DNA of 64,000 bases from Sinohyriopsis cumingii (Eukaryota > Mollusca > Bivalvia > Unionida > Unionidae), in contig CM068828.1 in assembly GCA_028554795.2 (NCBI GenBank), forward strand, positions 21,321,936 through 21,385,935. The letters are read 5' to 3'. How positions within the stretch are numbered: position 1 is the stretch's first letter; the number at the start of each line of letters is the position of its first letter. The notes beneath the pieces were generated by a model, which worked only from the letters and a program-made list of their open reading frames with translations, was not told the DNA's origin and made no database searches. The position numbers and the translations under genes are program-made. Below are positions 26,229 to 40,333 of this stretch, one piece after another.

Positions 26229-27293
26229 CTTGCCCTCCAAACATTTCAAACGATAGGTTACACGCTGAGATGTAAAGCGTTCAAGTTTTATGTGTCACCA
26301 GAGAAAGCAGTGGGCTTCATTACATAGCATGGGATTCATCATTAGAGACATTGAAACGACAGTGCCGAATTTAATGATGACTATCCTTTTGAAACTATTA
26401 CTCATGATAGTTCGATGTATCACGTGTCAAACAAATTCAATATAGAACTTCGTTTGAGACTGTGTGTCGAGTTCCTGCTATACTGGTACCTCAGTATACG
26501 TTGACGTCGTTCGCGGAACTGTCGTGTTCCGAGGATTGGATTTCCAAGACAGAAAGTATATTCATGTTTATTATCATCAAACTCATGTCGATGCTATTAC
26601 AGGAATCACATGAATTATTTGTGGGAGACATGTCACAGAGGATTTACTAGAATCTAAAGATCCATTGTGGAACGAGATATCATGAGGTTTTGGCTTTTAG
26701 ACTTTGCGTTCATAAAGGAAGCAAAGAATTCGTACGTATACATCCATGTCGCCCCTATTACATACGCCGTATTTATTTGGTATAAAGCAATTCCAAGAAG
26801 AGAAAAGTGCTTACAAATTAAATAAGTGTTTTGTGACCAAATTCAGTCATTATTCGAAAATATGACAAAGAACTTGAGTAAGTATTCAATGACGATCAGA
26901 GCAAAAATAAAGTGGAAGGTGCAAATTGTATTTATTTATTTATATATGTATTTATTTATTTTATGTTATTTATGTATTTCTTTTTTTTAATGTTCACATA
27001 ACACCGAATTACGCGTAAATACTTTTTGTGTAGCCCATCGTGTTTGTGTGAAGTATACGCAAGAACCTTTATTTCAACTGTTAGAATTTTGGCATGATTC
27101 CAGGAGGACGAGGAAAGATATTTCGTGGACCACACACTCGTCCTGAATTTGGACTTTACGCCCCAACGATGACACTAGGAACGGAGAGGAACACCACAAC
27201 AGTTACAGAAACTTTCATCGATATCTTATTTGAAGGCAAACCAGTGCGACTAGCTTGTTGTACACAGAGAGTTCCATGACATATATTGTTCAT
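26229..27293 (+). pseudogene. Relict Polinton DNA polymerase B, N-terminal part
   Basis: Several short segments in different plus-strand frames match the polymerase N-terminal region of the intact Polinton. At 26240-26327, FKFYVSPEKAVGFIT (intact FKADVPLEKAEGFIT). At 26330-26370, WDSSLETLKRQC (intact WDSLLTALKRQC). At 26505-26610, GTVVFRGLDFQDRKYIHVYYH then DAITGIT (intact GTLLFRGQDFKDGKYIHVYHH and DTITSIT). At 27100-27150, IPGGRGKIFRGPHTRPEF (intact IPGGREKIFRGPNTLADF). Order and spacing agree with the intact gene, except for a decayed TTTA-rich gap at 26.9-27.0 kb. The polymerase and capsid parts are not found, so the copy is truncated. Confidence 0.8.
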
Positions 27294-28115
27294 TGGGAAT
27301 ACATACCTCAACCTAAAATGATCAAGTCACCATAGCAACGGTACGGGGAACCCAAATGCTAAATCTAGGCTCTACTAATCTGTGTGCATAGCTGTGTTTT
27401 GCGACCATAATGGTGCCGTATCCTCTGGCGTCTGAAACTCTGCATTACCTTGTCGTTCTACTATCGAAAGTGAGACGTTCGTTTGTCCGTCTATGAATCT
27501 CACCCATTTACCACTCACACCTAACTTTGAATATCACTACAAAACCTTCATTGATAATCACACAACAATTAATAATACACGTGTAACAACACTTTCGCTG
27601 GCTATTGTAATTTTCAAAGTCGATTCCAGACTTACAAATGAAAATGGCCTAACTGGAAGAGCCTAGGTTTAGATCTTGAAACTTCACGAACAACAGTATA
27701 AAATTACAATTTACCTGGACAATTATGTCAGATAATTTAGAAGAGGAGAGGACTAGTAGTTTTCCACTGGACCTGCAAGAAAACATATACTGAGAGTTTG
27801 TCAGGTTTCGAATGAAACAAAAAGATCAAATATATCCTCTTATTCCTGGTGAAGATGAAATTTGTTTTTAACAAGAATTTTGTTTAGACAGTTGGTTTTA
27901 ATAATACATTCAAGGTCGCTTGCAACAAATTGTTGGTGGCGGGGGGAGGTGGCAAGCATGTAATGGTCAGCCATTAAGTTTTAAGGATTAGGGCAAAATA
28001 TGTTTACAGGTGAATTCGGTGGGGGGGGGGGTAAGGGCGGGAACCCATGAACAAATTTACGACTGGAAGGACGTACTCGAATTTATTTGTCTTAGATTTC
28101 ACGTTTGGATACAAT
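27294..28115. other. Intergenic, nothing recognised
   Basis: Contains a poly-G tract at about 28019-28031. No gene seen. Confidence 0.45.
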
Positions 28116-28570
28116 AGATGACCAGCTATGCAAATAACACATGCATAAAATACCGTGTGTGATTGGCTATGCAAACGACACTGCGTGTGAATGCCTATGC
28201 CTATGTTTGTGATTGACTATGAAAAGACACTGCGTGTGAGTGAATATGCAACAAACACTTGTGACTGACTATGCAAAAGACAATGTGTGTGATTGACTTT
28301 GCAAAAAACACAGCATGATTGACTATGGAAAAGAATGTGTATGATTTACTATTGAAAAAATATTGTGTGTCATTTACTATGCAAAATACTGTGTGTGATT
28401 GACTATTAACAAACTATGTGTGATTGACTATACAAGATACATTTGTGATTGGCTATGCAAAAATACACTGTGTATCAATGACTATGCCAAAGACACTGTG
28501 CAAAAGATTGTGTGTGATTGATTATGGAAAAACAGTTTGACTGACTATGCAAAAGACACTATATGTGACT
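28116..28570. repeat. Minisatellite of gtgtgattgactatgcaaaa units
   Basis: About fourteen degenerate units of 28-36 bp containing tgattgactatgcaaaagacac. Unit length varies, suggesting slippage. Confidence 0.8.
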
Positions 28571-30892
<2,322 letters not shown>

Positions 30893-30894
30893 CA

Positions 30895-31800
30895 GTAGTA
30901 ACAGTAGAAGTTAGAAGTGGCAGCATTCGTAGTCGTCACTTTAATAATAGTATTAGTAGTAGAAGTAGCAGGCGTAGTGATCATCATATTAGCAAAAGTA
31001 GTAGAAGTTGCAGCAGTTGTGATGGTCATATTAGCAGTAATAGTAGAAGTAGTAGCTGTCATAGTGATGATATAATCAGAAGTAGAAGTAGCAGGCATAG
31101 TGGTCATATTAACAGTAATAGTAGTAATAGCAGTCGCAGTTGTCATATTAGTGTAGTAGTGGAAGTAGCAGCATCATTTGCAGTTGTCATATTAGTAGCA
31201 GTAGTAGTAGAAGTAGCAGCATTCGTAGCGGTCATATTAGCAGTAGTAGTAGAAGTACCAGCAGTCGTAATGGTTTTATTAACAGTATTAGTAGACGTAG
31301 CAGAAGCATTCGTAGTTGTCCTATTAGTAGTAGTAGTAGTAGAAGTAGCATCAGTCACAGTTGTCATATTAGTAGTAGTAGAAGTAGCAGCAGCAGTTGC
31401 CGTTGTCATACTAGTAGTAATGGTAGAAGTAGCAGCCGTCGCAGTTGTCATATTAGCAGTAGCTGTAGATGTATTAACAGTCATGGTGGTTATACTAACA
31501 GTATTAGCAGACGTAGCATCTGCAGTCGCAGTTGTCATATTATTAGTAGTAGTGTAAGTAGCATCAATCGTAATGGTCATATTGGCAGTAGTTGTAGAAG
31601 TAGCAACAGTAATCGTAGTAATTATATTAGCAGTAGTAGTCATATTAGCAATAATATTAGACATAGCAGCAGCGGTTATAATGGTCGTATTAGCAGTAGA
31701 AGGTAGGAGTAGTAGCAGCAGTCGTAGTAATAGTAGTAATTATAGAAGCAGCAGTAAAAGTATTGTATGTAGTGTAAGTACTATTAGAAGCATCAACTGT
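30895..31800. repeat. GTA/GCA trinucleotide-based complex minisatellite, 0.9 kb
   Basis: Nearly all triplets are GTA, GCA, TTA or related. Blocks such as gtcatattagtagtagta and gtagaagtagcagcagt recur every roughly 45-60 bp. Because the period is a multiple of three, long frames stay open on both strands (271 and 173 codons), but these are artefacts. Confidence 0.85.
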
Positions 31801-32067
31801 AGAGCTGCTGCCTTTTGTCGTCTGTCCCAAAGTTGAAATCTCAATCATTTGGATTCTTGGTTGAAACAGTCTGATTTTCAACGTATTACCAGATGTCACA
31901 TCTCCTGATATATCTGGAAAATAAAATTGATCTAATTCAATTATTGTGAACCTACTTACCTGAAACTATGAAATAGTCCCATTTTAGGTTTGTACCAACT
32001 CACATAAGTAAACTGTAATATTTTTAGTCGTCGCAATAAAAAGTGTTTAATTCATAATATATTTGTC

Positions 32068-32128
<61 letters not shown>

Positions 32129-32884
32129 TATCAATATCCGTACACTGTAACCAGTTAGTAGGTTGCACATAGTAACCAAATATACGGCTTTTTTATCAGC
32201 AATGATACCACCATTGACGTAATATAAACTATGGTAAACGATTCTTATCCATACCGACATAAACCAATTATCTGTTTCATGTCAACATAATTACAATTTA
32301 TGTTGTATATGCGAATATATAGGTAACACACGTGGACGAGGAGTGCATGCATTTTTATGCAAGTCAAAACTTATGTTTGTTTTAAACTAGACGATTACCT
32401 ATGAATGAAGCATGCTTGCTTTAATCTAGACGATTATCAATGAATGAAGAATGCTTGCTTTGAAATATACGATTACTTATGAATGAAGCATGCTTACCAA
32501 CGAAGGATTGTAGAAGATGTAGTTCAGTGAAAGCAAATGATGTTATTTTAATAGGTCATGATTGGCTTTCATGCCATTGATAATTAAATGAGATTTTATT
32601 TCAATAGATTATATTTGGATTTGTAAGTCCAGTGAAAAGCACCATATGCTATTTCAACTGATAATATCTGGAGTTGTATTTCAGTAATGCACAAATGATT
32701 TTATTTCAATAGGTTATATTTGGCTTTGCAAATGACATTTAACGACAGTGTCGACTGATTTCTTTACCTATTCTTTGAACATTGTGAGAATAAAATGATC
32801 AAAAGTTTGCATTATTATCATGTAAACATTGAACTTTTTAGAAACAAACGTTCGACCTTGTGGTTTCATTGTCTTTATGCCATG
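31801..32884. other. Intergenic with a (TA)n microsatellite
   Basis: (AT)n lies at about 32073-32126. Three short direct repeats of cgattaNNNatgaatgaagNatgcttgctt occur at about 32390-32490. No gene. Confidence 0.5.
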
Positions 32885-33545
32885 CTAAATTCCACGAGAG
32901 GACCTGATTGTATATGCTTTGTTAAAACCCATGAAAGGACCGGTATCTGTATGTTTTGTTAAATTCCACGAAAGGCCATATATGTCTACGCCGTGTCGAA
33001 TCACACAAAATGGCTTGTATATCTACACCTTGTCGAATCCCACGAAAGGGCCTGTATGTCCATTCCTTATCAAATCCCACGAAATGCCTGAATATGTATG
33101 TCATGTCAAATTCCAAGAAAGGATCCATATGTGTATGCCTTATAAAATTCCACAAAAGGACCTATATTGTCATGCCTCGTTGTATTCCAATATAGGGCAT
33201 GTATATGTATGTCTTGTTAAATTCCATGAAAGCATTCATGAGTTTATGCCTTGTCAAATCCACGAAGGACCCATATGTTCACGTCTTGTCAAATTCCACC
33301 AAAGGATCCATATGTTTATGCTTTGTCGAACTCCACGAAAAGATCCTTATGTTTATGCCATGTCAAATTCCACCAAAGGATCCATATGTAAATGCCTGGT
33401 CAAATTCCACCAAATGATCCATATGTGAATGCCCTGTAAAATTCCACCAAAGGATTCTTACGTTTATGACTTGTCAAATTCCACGAAAGGTCACATATGT
33501 TTATGTCTTGTCCAATTCCACGAAGTGACCGATATGTTTCTAGTA
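32885..33545. repeat. 39-bp minisatellite, about 18 units
   Basis: Eighteen recognisable units built around aaattccacgaaaggatcca and atgtttatgccttgtc, spaced about 39 bp. The period keeps several frames open (up to 169 codons), which explains the apparent repeat proteins here. Confidence 0.85.
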
Positions 33546-33645
33546 TTTTCATATTTTCTTTTCCTGCGATATAAAAGATCGTATACTTCATTTTCTGTTT
33601 TCTGGTTTTAAACGGAATTATTTGTCACGATGAGTTACTATATCC

Positions 33646-33689
33646 CATTTACTACTACTACTACTATTACTACTACTACAACAACAACA

Positions 33690-33726
<37 letters not shown>

Positions 33727-33765
33727 ATAATAATAATAATAATAATATTGTTATTATTATTAACG
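33646..33765. repeat. (ACT)n / (AAT)n microsatellite
   Basis: ACT/ACA triplets passing to AAT and ATT triplets. Confidence 0.9.
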
Positions 33766-34910
33766 AGGGAAAACTTATTCAAGATAAATTAAATCAAATT
33801 GGATAACAGATTTAAAAAAATTACTTCAAAAAATACAGTACATAAATTTGCGTGATGTAGATATATATTAAGTGTGAACGTGAGTGTTTCTTCTGCATAT
33901 CAAAGACACCTACAGATTTCACCGACATGGAGAAAAACAGAAAACTGGCCCAAAGAGCTTTGACTATGATCCTAACGTTCATTTTCACATGCAGTACTCA
34001 TTTCCAAAAAAGGTACTCGTTTTATTAAATGAAACTTCTATTAAACATCACATAAGCTCTAAATACATTAGCCACATTTATAAATGAATAAACCTTTGAA
34101 TGAGTTTGGACAGTACTTGATTTTCAGGCAAAACAATGAATGATGCAATCTGAAGCCGGTATTGCGTCCAAATTGATATGAATCATGTTTTTCCTAGAAT
34201 TCGTGGATGATGCAATCATAACTAAGTTTTCATCACTCTCCTGAACAAATTGCCCTATATCAGCTCTAGAAATCATACAATGTCATGCTCTATTTTTTGT
34301 CAGTGTTTGATTTTGCAAAGGGACACATTTCGGTTTAGCCAAGGTGACGAGAGATGCCTCGCACTTGTGTGAACAATGCAGATAGCTTCTGTTATGTTTA
34401 TGGTGAAATAACGTTTGCATCACAAAAACACAGTATAACCGTATAACCACTATGCTTAACAAAGCCTATCACCTTTATTTTGACTGCAAATTGGTCATGG
34501 CAAGAGGTGGGCCCCACACATATGCTGCAACACTTGTGCTACAAATCTTCGCCAGTGGTTGAACAGGAAAAGGATATATTTGCCACTTGCAGTGCCAGTG
34601 ATTTGGAGGGAACCAACAGATCATATCAGCAATTGTTAATTCTGCCTGGTGCCTACAGCAAAGAAGGGTGTGTCAAAGAAAAAAGAATGGACTGTGTAGT
34701 ACCTTAACGTCCCATCCGCTTTACACCCGTTACTCCACGGAGGACTGCCGGTTTATGATGCACCATAATCATTCTCACTTGAGTTGGACAAGGAAGAGGA
34801 AGACGATAAGACTTCTAGTCTTGAACCATCAATGTCACATGATCCATATGTTCTAAAATCATCCTCCTCCTCTGAAACACACCTCATAACACAAGGTAAA
34901 CTAAGTCACC
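33766..34910. other. Intergenic, possibly the 5' part of the dispersed element
   Basis: Little recognisable. Open frames at 34480-34707 and 34668-34856 directly upstream of the element-like gene may be its decayed N-terminal part. Confidence 0.35.
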
Positions 34911-35662
34911 TTGTCAGAAATATCCAAGGGTAAGGCAGAGCTGCTGAGCTGCAAGCTACAGCAGTGCAAACTCCTGGCAGGTGATGTTATGGTTTCCATG
35001 TTCGGTGACCGTCAAAAAGATCTTGTTCTATTCTTCTTCGTGGAAGGTGATCTTGTAGCCTGCAAAATCATCGATGGAGTGATGGCAGCCCTCAACAACA
35101 TTCATGATTCATATGAGTGGAGACTGTTCGTTGAATCATCGAAATGGAGTTTAAATCTGTTCCGAAGTATAATGACAATGTTTTGCAATCTATTTCAGTT
35201 GGTTATGCAGTCCTTTCGAAGGAAACCTATGAAATCATTTAACAACGTTCCAAGGGTAAGTGAAGCTAAGATAAAGGAAGGTATATTTGTTGGTCCTCAG
35301 ATCGCGAACTTCTTCGAGATGATGTATTTGACTGTGTACTGCATGGCAAGGAAATGATAGCATGGAAAGCCTTCCAGTTAGAGGCAGCATATTTTCTCGG
35401 AAACAACAAGACAGACAACTACAGGGAGCTGGTGGAAAATTTCCTCAAGGTACACAAAAGACTTGGTTGCTACATGTCACTAAAGATACATTTTTTGCAC
35501 TCTCATCTAGATTTGTTTCCACCGAACTGCGGAGATGTGAGCTACAAATACGGCAAGCGATTTCACCAGGACATTACAACAATGGAGAAACGCTCTCGGA
35601 AAATGGAGGCCATCAACGCATGCAGACTATGCGTGGACAGTGACAAGAGATGCTCCATTTAA
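34911..35662 (+). pseudogene. Frameshifted copy of a dispersed metazoan protein family (function unknown)
   Basis: Two plus-strand frames join across a frameshift near 35305. The first (34911-35300) reads AELLSCKLQQCKLL, EGDLVACKIIDGVMAAL, EWRLFVESSKWSLNL, and RVSEAKIKEGIFVGPQI after an internal gap. The second (35310-35662) reads IAWKAFQLEAAYFLGNN, GCYMSLKIHFLHSHLDLFPPN and RFHQDITTMEKR. These blocks are characteristic of an abundant, repeat-encoded protein family seen in many arthropod and mollusc genomes. I know no assigned function for it. The segment between the SSKWSL block and the SEAKIKEG block is much shorter than usual, so this copy is internally deleted as well as frameshifted. Confidence 0.65.
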
Positions 35663-36282
35663 TGAATACAAGAGACAAGCCAATAAGCGCCGAGTAGGCA
35701 CTGAATAAGGACTAAACTATGTACTTATATATGCATAATATTTTTTTGTTTCATAATAAACTTTATTTATATAATTCTTTTGCTGTTTGTTAAGTGTTAC
35801 ATAAACAGGACAGACGAGATATTATCATATAAAGGAACCATAAACACATGAAAAACCTAGGTTTACAATTGATGAATAAAACTTTACTATATACTCAAAA
35901 TAATAGAAGTAAAAACTATAAACTTAAATATCTTTGAAACTTGTCAATGACCTGTTTAATTGTCATATTTAAATTCAGCACATCAAAATCCTTAATAAAC
36001 ACCACGACTTCTAAACGACTGTAGACCAGTGTAATTTGCAACATGTTGTCCATTAGCTACCGTTATTGCTATACAGATCAGTTATTTAGAATTTAAAACA
36101 AGTGGCTGTAAGTTTATACAATTTTTTTCTTCTATTAATCCCTCTAGAAATTATTTTATAACATATATATTTAAAGTCAAAACATTTAAAATTAATTTTT
36201 GTCTATTTATTTTAAACTCAACAAATTTACAATTTATGTTTGCTGTGCAGTTTGTGTCATGCCATAATGTCCATTAATAAGC
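35663..36282. other. Intergenic, AT-rich
   Basis: Nothing recognised. Confidence 0.45.
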
Positions 36283-36390
36283 ACCATTTTGTCAACAACA
36301 TTTTGTCGATACCATTTTGTCTGTAAATTTTTGTCCGGTAACATTTTATCCTCCTAACATTTTGTCCGTACATTTTATCCGCTACGTTTG
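36283..36390. repeat. Short repeats of accattttgtc
   Basis: About eight 12-14 bp degenerate units (cattttgtcnn). Confidence 0.75.
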
Positions 36391-36882
36391 TTCCTAATAC
36401 CCACCAGCACAGTGCATAGTGTATAAAAAGAGCAAAAGTTTTGTTCTATTGCAACAGCATTTTGTAAACGAATACAAAATATTGTTTGTTTTTATGTATT
36501 GCTTAATAAAATATTCTGAATATCAATTGGTAAACGGAGCAGATGCAGACGACATAATACGTCGTATCCATTCAATCGGAGGTCGACAGAAATGTCGTTG
36601 GTGTTGCCATCCTATAACTGGCATGTATGTCGTCTTTGAGGTTGAGGAGTCAAACGTTGATTTTACAAACGGTTACAGTCTTATAAAAGTGTATTTCACA
36701 TTCTTTTTTCGGCATGTTTTAAGAATCTTCATAATTACATCATTAAGTTAAACAATTAACTGTATTGTCTTCTTCTGACTGTGCAAATTTCAACACTATG
36801 CTAATATAATTAATGAAATTACCTACTCTGAGTGGTGACCAGTTATAAAACAACGGCAAATCCATTTTCATCAAAATGTGTT
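36391..36882. other. Intergenic; one unassigned open frame
   Basis: A plus-strand open frame (36419-36751) has a C-x2-C-like CRWCCHPITG patch but no recognised family. Treated as unproven. Confidence 0.3.
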
Positions 36883-36993
36883 TGCCTTGGGCAATACGTG
36901 TGACCCTTGAACAATGCTTGTGGCAACTGAACAGTAAATGTGGCCTCTGTACAATATATGTGGCCTTTGTACAATATTTGTGGCCTTTGTGTC
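36883..36993. repeat. 20-bp tandem repeat (gtggcctttgtacaatatt)
   Basis: About five units with increasing similarity toward the 3' end. Confidence 0.8.
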
Positions 36994-38396
36994 AAGGAAT
37001 TATATAAATCCCTTTATTTATTAAATACATGTACTCGGGTTTCCTTTGTTGTGTACATCGATACCCGAAGGTATGTTGTACAATATTTCGAAACAGTGAG
37101 TTCGGTTCATCTTATGCGGCACGTGCGAAGTGCTCTAGATGGGAAAAACCGATATTCATCAAGCGCACAGACGATATAGGGCTACATTGTCTGTGCACAA
37201 ATGCCTCACCGTACACGAAATATATGCATTACGGAACGTCTTGTCAGTAAGCTGTCTACTTAAGGACTTGCACATCTTCAGCTGCAGAGGTATGTGAGTT
37301 ATTTATTAATTTCGTATGTATATTATAGGTTATAAGTATCGTACTACCACGTTTATTTTTGCACATTTTCTGTTTAGCTCCGGCTTGCTTCGTATAATGC
37401 AAATATTTTATATTATATTATAGCTTAGTGAATTAACTCACCAAAAGTCCTAAACGTTCTATCAAAAGTTCAAAAGTAGAGGGCATTGCGAATGAATTCC
37501 AGTCTTGAATGGACTGATGTGTCAATCGTTTTAAATGTGGTGATGGGCTAATAATCTTGCTTACAAAACTCCGGCCAGATAAATTTGAACTTAGTCGGGC
37601 TAGACATAACTTTCGAAAGAAAATGGCGTTTTGGTCTACTTAAAATTGAAATTTGGAGTTATGTTGTGTGTGAATGCGCATTGCAACAACTTTTCTATTT
37701 GATCTGGAATGAACAGAGTTTGGTAATTTTGTTGATTCTACGAAATTCCGTGATTATGGACGGATTTATCTGTGCCGCTTCGACATGAAATACATCGGAT
37801 TGAAGCAGCGAGGGAGAAGCGTGTTGACATCTGCAAGTGTGTTTCTCTTTTGTCATTGAATGTTTGAAATCATAATATTAGAAACATTTGAAGTCTTCCA
37901 AATGCAATTATCAAAAAGAAGCTATGGAATTTAATGTTTATTTCCTTTTTAAGTGGAGTAAGGAGGATGTAGTTTGTCCTGGAATATAGTCTAAATTACA
38001 TTACAATTTCGAAATGTGGAATCAAGCTTGAGAACCAATGACATGACTAATGTAATTCGGGTTTGCTGGGCTAAGAAAATACATTTTGAGGAAATTCAGG
38101 ATGTAATACTGTAATTATATGTTTTGCCATTCTTATTACCAGCTAAAGACGACAGGTTATGCCTTGTCACTTGCATTTTATTTGTAAGGATCGTGTCTGG
38201 CTTCTTTAGCTAGCCTAAATCCGAAACATTATATCAAAAAAAAGTTAACGTGGAATGTGCCAAAGCAGATGGTATGTGGCAGTAAAAAAAATAAAACATC
38301 ACATTTAGTTCATTCTGAAACAAATTTAATCAACCAAAACGTAAAGCGTCTACTACAAGAGTGAGCATGATTTATTTACAAAGTATTTCCTAATAC
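36994..38396. other. Flank of the Polinton insertion
   Basis: A segment at 37025-37300 resembles 21180-21320 (tatttcgaaacagtgagttcggttca, then gcagaggtatgtgag). Otherwise nothing recognised. Confidence 0.4.
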
Positions 38397-38402
38397 ACTA
38401 TT
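38397..38402 (+). repeat. Left 6-bp target-site duplication (actatt)
   Basis: actatt directly precedes the element end AGTAGTAAATG. The same hexamer follows the other end at 55821-55826. Six-base duplications are the hallmark of Polinton integrase. Confidence 0.95.
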
Positions 38403-38688
38403 AGTAGTAAATGGGGGCACTTTACCGTCAATGGGAATTAGCATTACAGAGATCCCTGGGTCAGATTAGCGTCAAGGGAAATTTAACATGGAGAAAAATC
38501 GTGGGTCAGATTAGCGTCAAGGGAAATTAACATGGAGAAAAATCGTGGGACGGTTTAGCGTCAAAGTAATTTAAACAGGGTGGGACTTTATAGCGTCAAG
38601 GGAAATTGAACATGGGATTTTTTTTTTAAAATTTTTTTACAAAAGGGGTAGGCAATGGAAAGGCTATCTCTTTTCGAGAAATATGGCT

Positions 38689-38704
38689 GGCCCTGAAAAG
38701 GGCC
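38689..38704 (-). terminator. Histone-type 3' stem-loop in the left TIR
   Basis: On the minus strand: CCCAAA then GGCCCTTTTCAGGGCC (6-bp stem, TTTC loop), then AGCCA. The purine box CGAAAAGAGA lies at 38676-38667, 12 nt beyond the stem. It mirrors the right TIR copy. Confidence 0.88.
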
Positions 38705-38713
38705 TTTGGGTTT

Positions 38714-38735
38714 ATGTTAATATTAATATTAACAT
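38714..38735. repeat. 22-bp perfect palindrome in the left TIR
   Basis: An AT-only core of ttaatatt repeats reads identically on both strands. In the right TIR (55486-55507) the same palindrome overlaps the stop codon of the Arg-rich gene. Confidence 0.9.
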
Positions 38736-38955
38736 AGATGGCATCTGTCACATCTTCTTCTTCTTCTTCTTAAACTCCTTCTAACTGCCGGTCCATACAC
38801 AAGTACCCTCTTGAGACATCCTTGTCTTTCTATGTAAACTCTCCTCATCCATTGACTAGTATCTGTCCTATCAACAACAGTCCACTTGGACCTGACATAC
38901 ATGAGCATGTCCGTCCTAAACATCATGGAAGACACAAGGGTGGATGACTCAATGA
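38726..38955 (-). pseudogene. Left-TIR copy of the Arg-rich gene, without its promoter and first codons
   Basis: The minus-strand frame carries the Glu-Ser-Ser-Thr to RRRRRRC-x2-CHLC region identical in type to the right-TIR gene at 55256-55492. The TIR ends at about codon 5 of that gene. Upstream sequence is the CA-rich tandem array, so no start codon or TATA box matching the right copy is present. An open frame runs on through the array (to 39040), but this is accidental. Only the right copy looks expressible. Confidence 0.7.
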
Positions 38956-40200
38956 GCGGGTACAAACACAAACACACAAACACAAACACACAAACACATA
39001 GGCTAAGAAACAATAAACAAATCCATAATCTACTATCCACACAATCGTACGTGACCGGTTACAAAACCCAAACTATACTCTCCACATACGCTAAGAAACA
39101 ATAAACAAATCCATAATCTACTATTCACACAATCGTACGTGAGCGGGTACAAACAAAAACACACAAACACAAACACACAAACACATAGGCTAAGAAACAA
39201 TAAACAAATCCATAATCTACTATCCACACAATCGTACGTGACCGGTTACAAAACCCAAACTATACTCTCCACATACGCTAAGAAACAATAAACAAATCCA
39301 TAATCTACTATTCACACAATCGTACGTGAGCGGGTACAAACACAAACACACAAACACAAACACATACGCTAAGAAACAATAAACAAATCCATAATCTACT
39401 ATCCACACAATCGTACGTGACCGGTTACAAAACCCAAACTATACTCTCCACATACGCTAAGAAACAATAAACAAATCCATAATCTACTATCCACACAATC
39501 GTACGTGACCGGTTACAAAACCCAAACTATACTCTCCACATACGCTAAGAAACAATAAACAAATCCATAATCTACTATTCACACAATCGTACGTGAGCGG
39601 GTACAAACACAAACACACAAACACAAACACACAAACACATAGGCTAAGAAACAATAAACAAATCCATAATCTACTATCCACACAATCGTACGTGACCGGT
39701 TACAAAACCCAAACTATACTCTCCACATACGCTAAGAAACAATAAACAAATCCATAATCTACTATTCACACAATCGTACGTGAGCGGGTACAAACAAAAA
39801 CACACAAACACAAACACACAAACACATAGGCTAAGAAACAATAAACAAATCCATAATCTACTATCCACACAATCGTACGTGACCGGTTACAAAACCCAAA
39901 CTATACTCTCCACATACGCTAAGAAACAATAAACAAATCCATAATCTACTATTCACACAATCGTACGTGAGCGGGTACAAACACAAACACACAAACACAA
40001 ACACACAAACACATACGCTAAGAAACAATAAACAAATCCATAATCTACTATCCACACATTCGTACGTGACCGGTTACAAAACCCAAACTATACTCTCCAC
40101 ATACGCTAAGAACAATAAACAAATCCGTAATCTACTATTCACACAATCGTACGTGAGCGGGTACAAACACAAACACACAAACACATACCCTCACACTATC
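38953..40200. repeat. 187-bp tandem array inside the Polinton
   Basis: The block gtgagcgggtacaaac recurs at about 38955, 39141, 39328, 39595, 39782, 39969 and 40155, a period of 187 bp with one 267-bp step (an extra 80-bp sub-unit). Each unit holds a CACAAA-rich tract and two copies of aaacaatAAAcaaatccataatctacta with ccacacaatcgtacgtgaccgg. It encodes nothing credible. The repeated 64-codon minus frames are by-products. The last unit leads into the 3' flank of the gene at 40334. Confidence 0.93.
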
Positions 40201-40289
40201 TTAAAAAAGAGTTAGTGTTTATTTTCATACTACTCTACCTACACACACATTGGCAAATCGATAGTTATTTCTTTTCTAGATTATTGGGT

Positions 40290-40305
40290 AGCCCTGAAAA
40301 GGGCT
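40290..40305 (-). terminator. Histone-type 3' stem-loop of the 40334 gene
   Basis: Minus strand: AGCCCTTTTCAGGGCT followed by ACCCA, 28 nt after the stop codon. The purine box AGAAAAGAAA (40277-40268) starts 12 nt after the stem. Stem, TTTC loop, ACCCA tail and downstream purine box together match the animal replication-dependent histone 3' end. Confidence 0.9.
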
Positions 40306-40333
40306 GTTTTTTTTTAACTCCAGATGCAACTAT

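Larger units (their letters stand above)
38403..38952 (+). repeat. Left terminal inverted repeat
   Basis: About 550 bp matching the reverse complement of 55269-55820. It contains four to five degenerate units of about 45 bp with ttagcgtcaagggaaattNaacatgg (38430-38620), a poly-T tract, an outward-facing histone-type stem-loop (38689-38704), a 22-bp perfect palindrome (38714-38735), and a copy of the Arg-rich gene lacking its first codons. The inner end is at ctcaa (38952), after which the 187-bp array begins. Confidence 0.93.

Noticed and set aside
32919-33428. Apparent repeat protein of 169 codons
   Set aside because: The 39-bp minisatellite has a period divisible by three, and other frames are open too.
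39033-40055. Five near-identical 64-codon minus-strand ORFs
   Set aside because: By-products of the 187-bp tandem array. Cys/Val/Phe-rich translation of CACAAA tracts.
38953-40200. CRISPR-like array
   Set aside because: Tandem repeats without unique spacers, in animal DNA.
40290-40305. Bacterial rho-independent terminator (hairpin plus T run)
   Set aside because: The T run is on the upstream side in sense orientation. The sense strand has a TTTC loop followed by ACCCA, which is the animal histone form.
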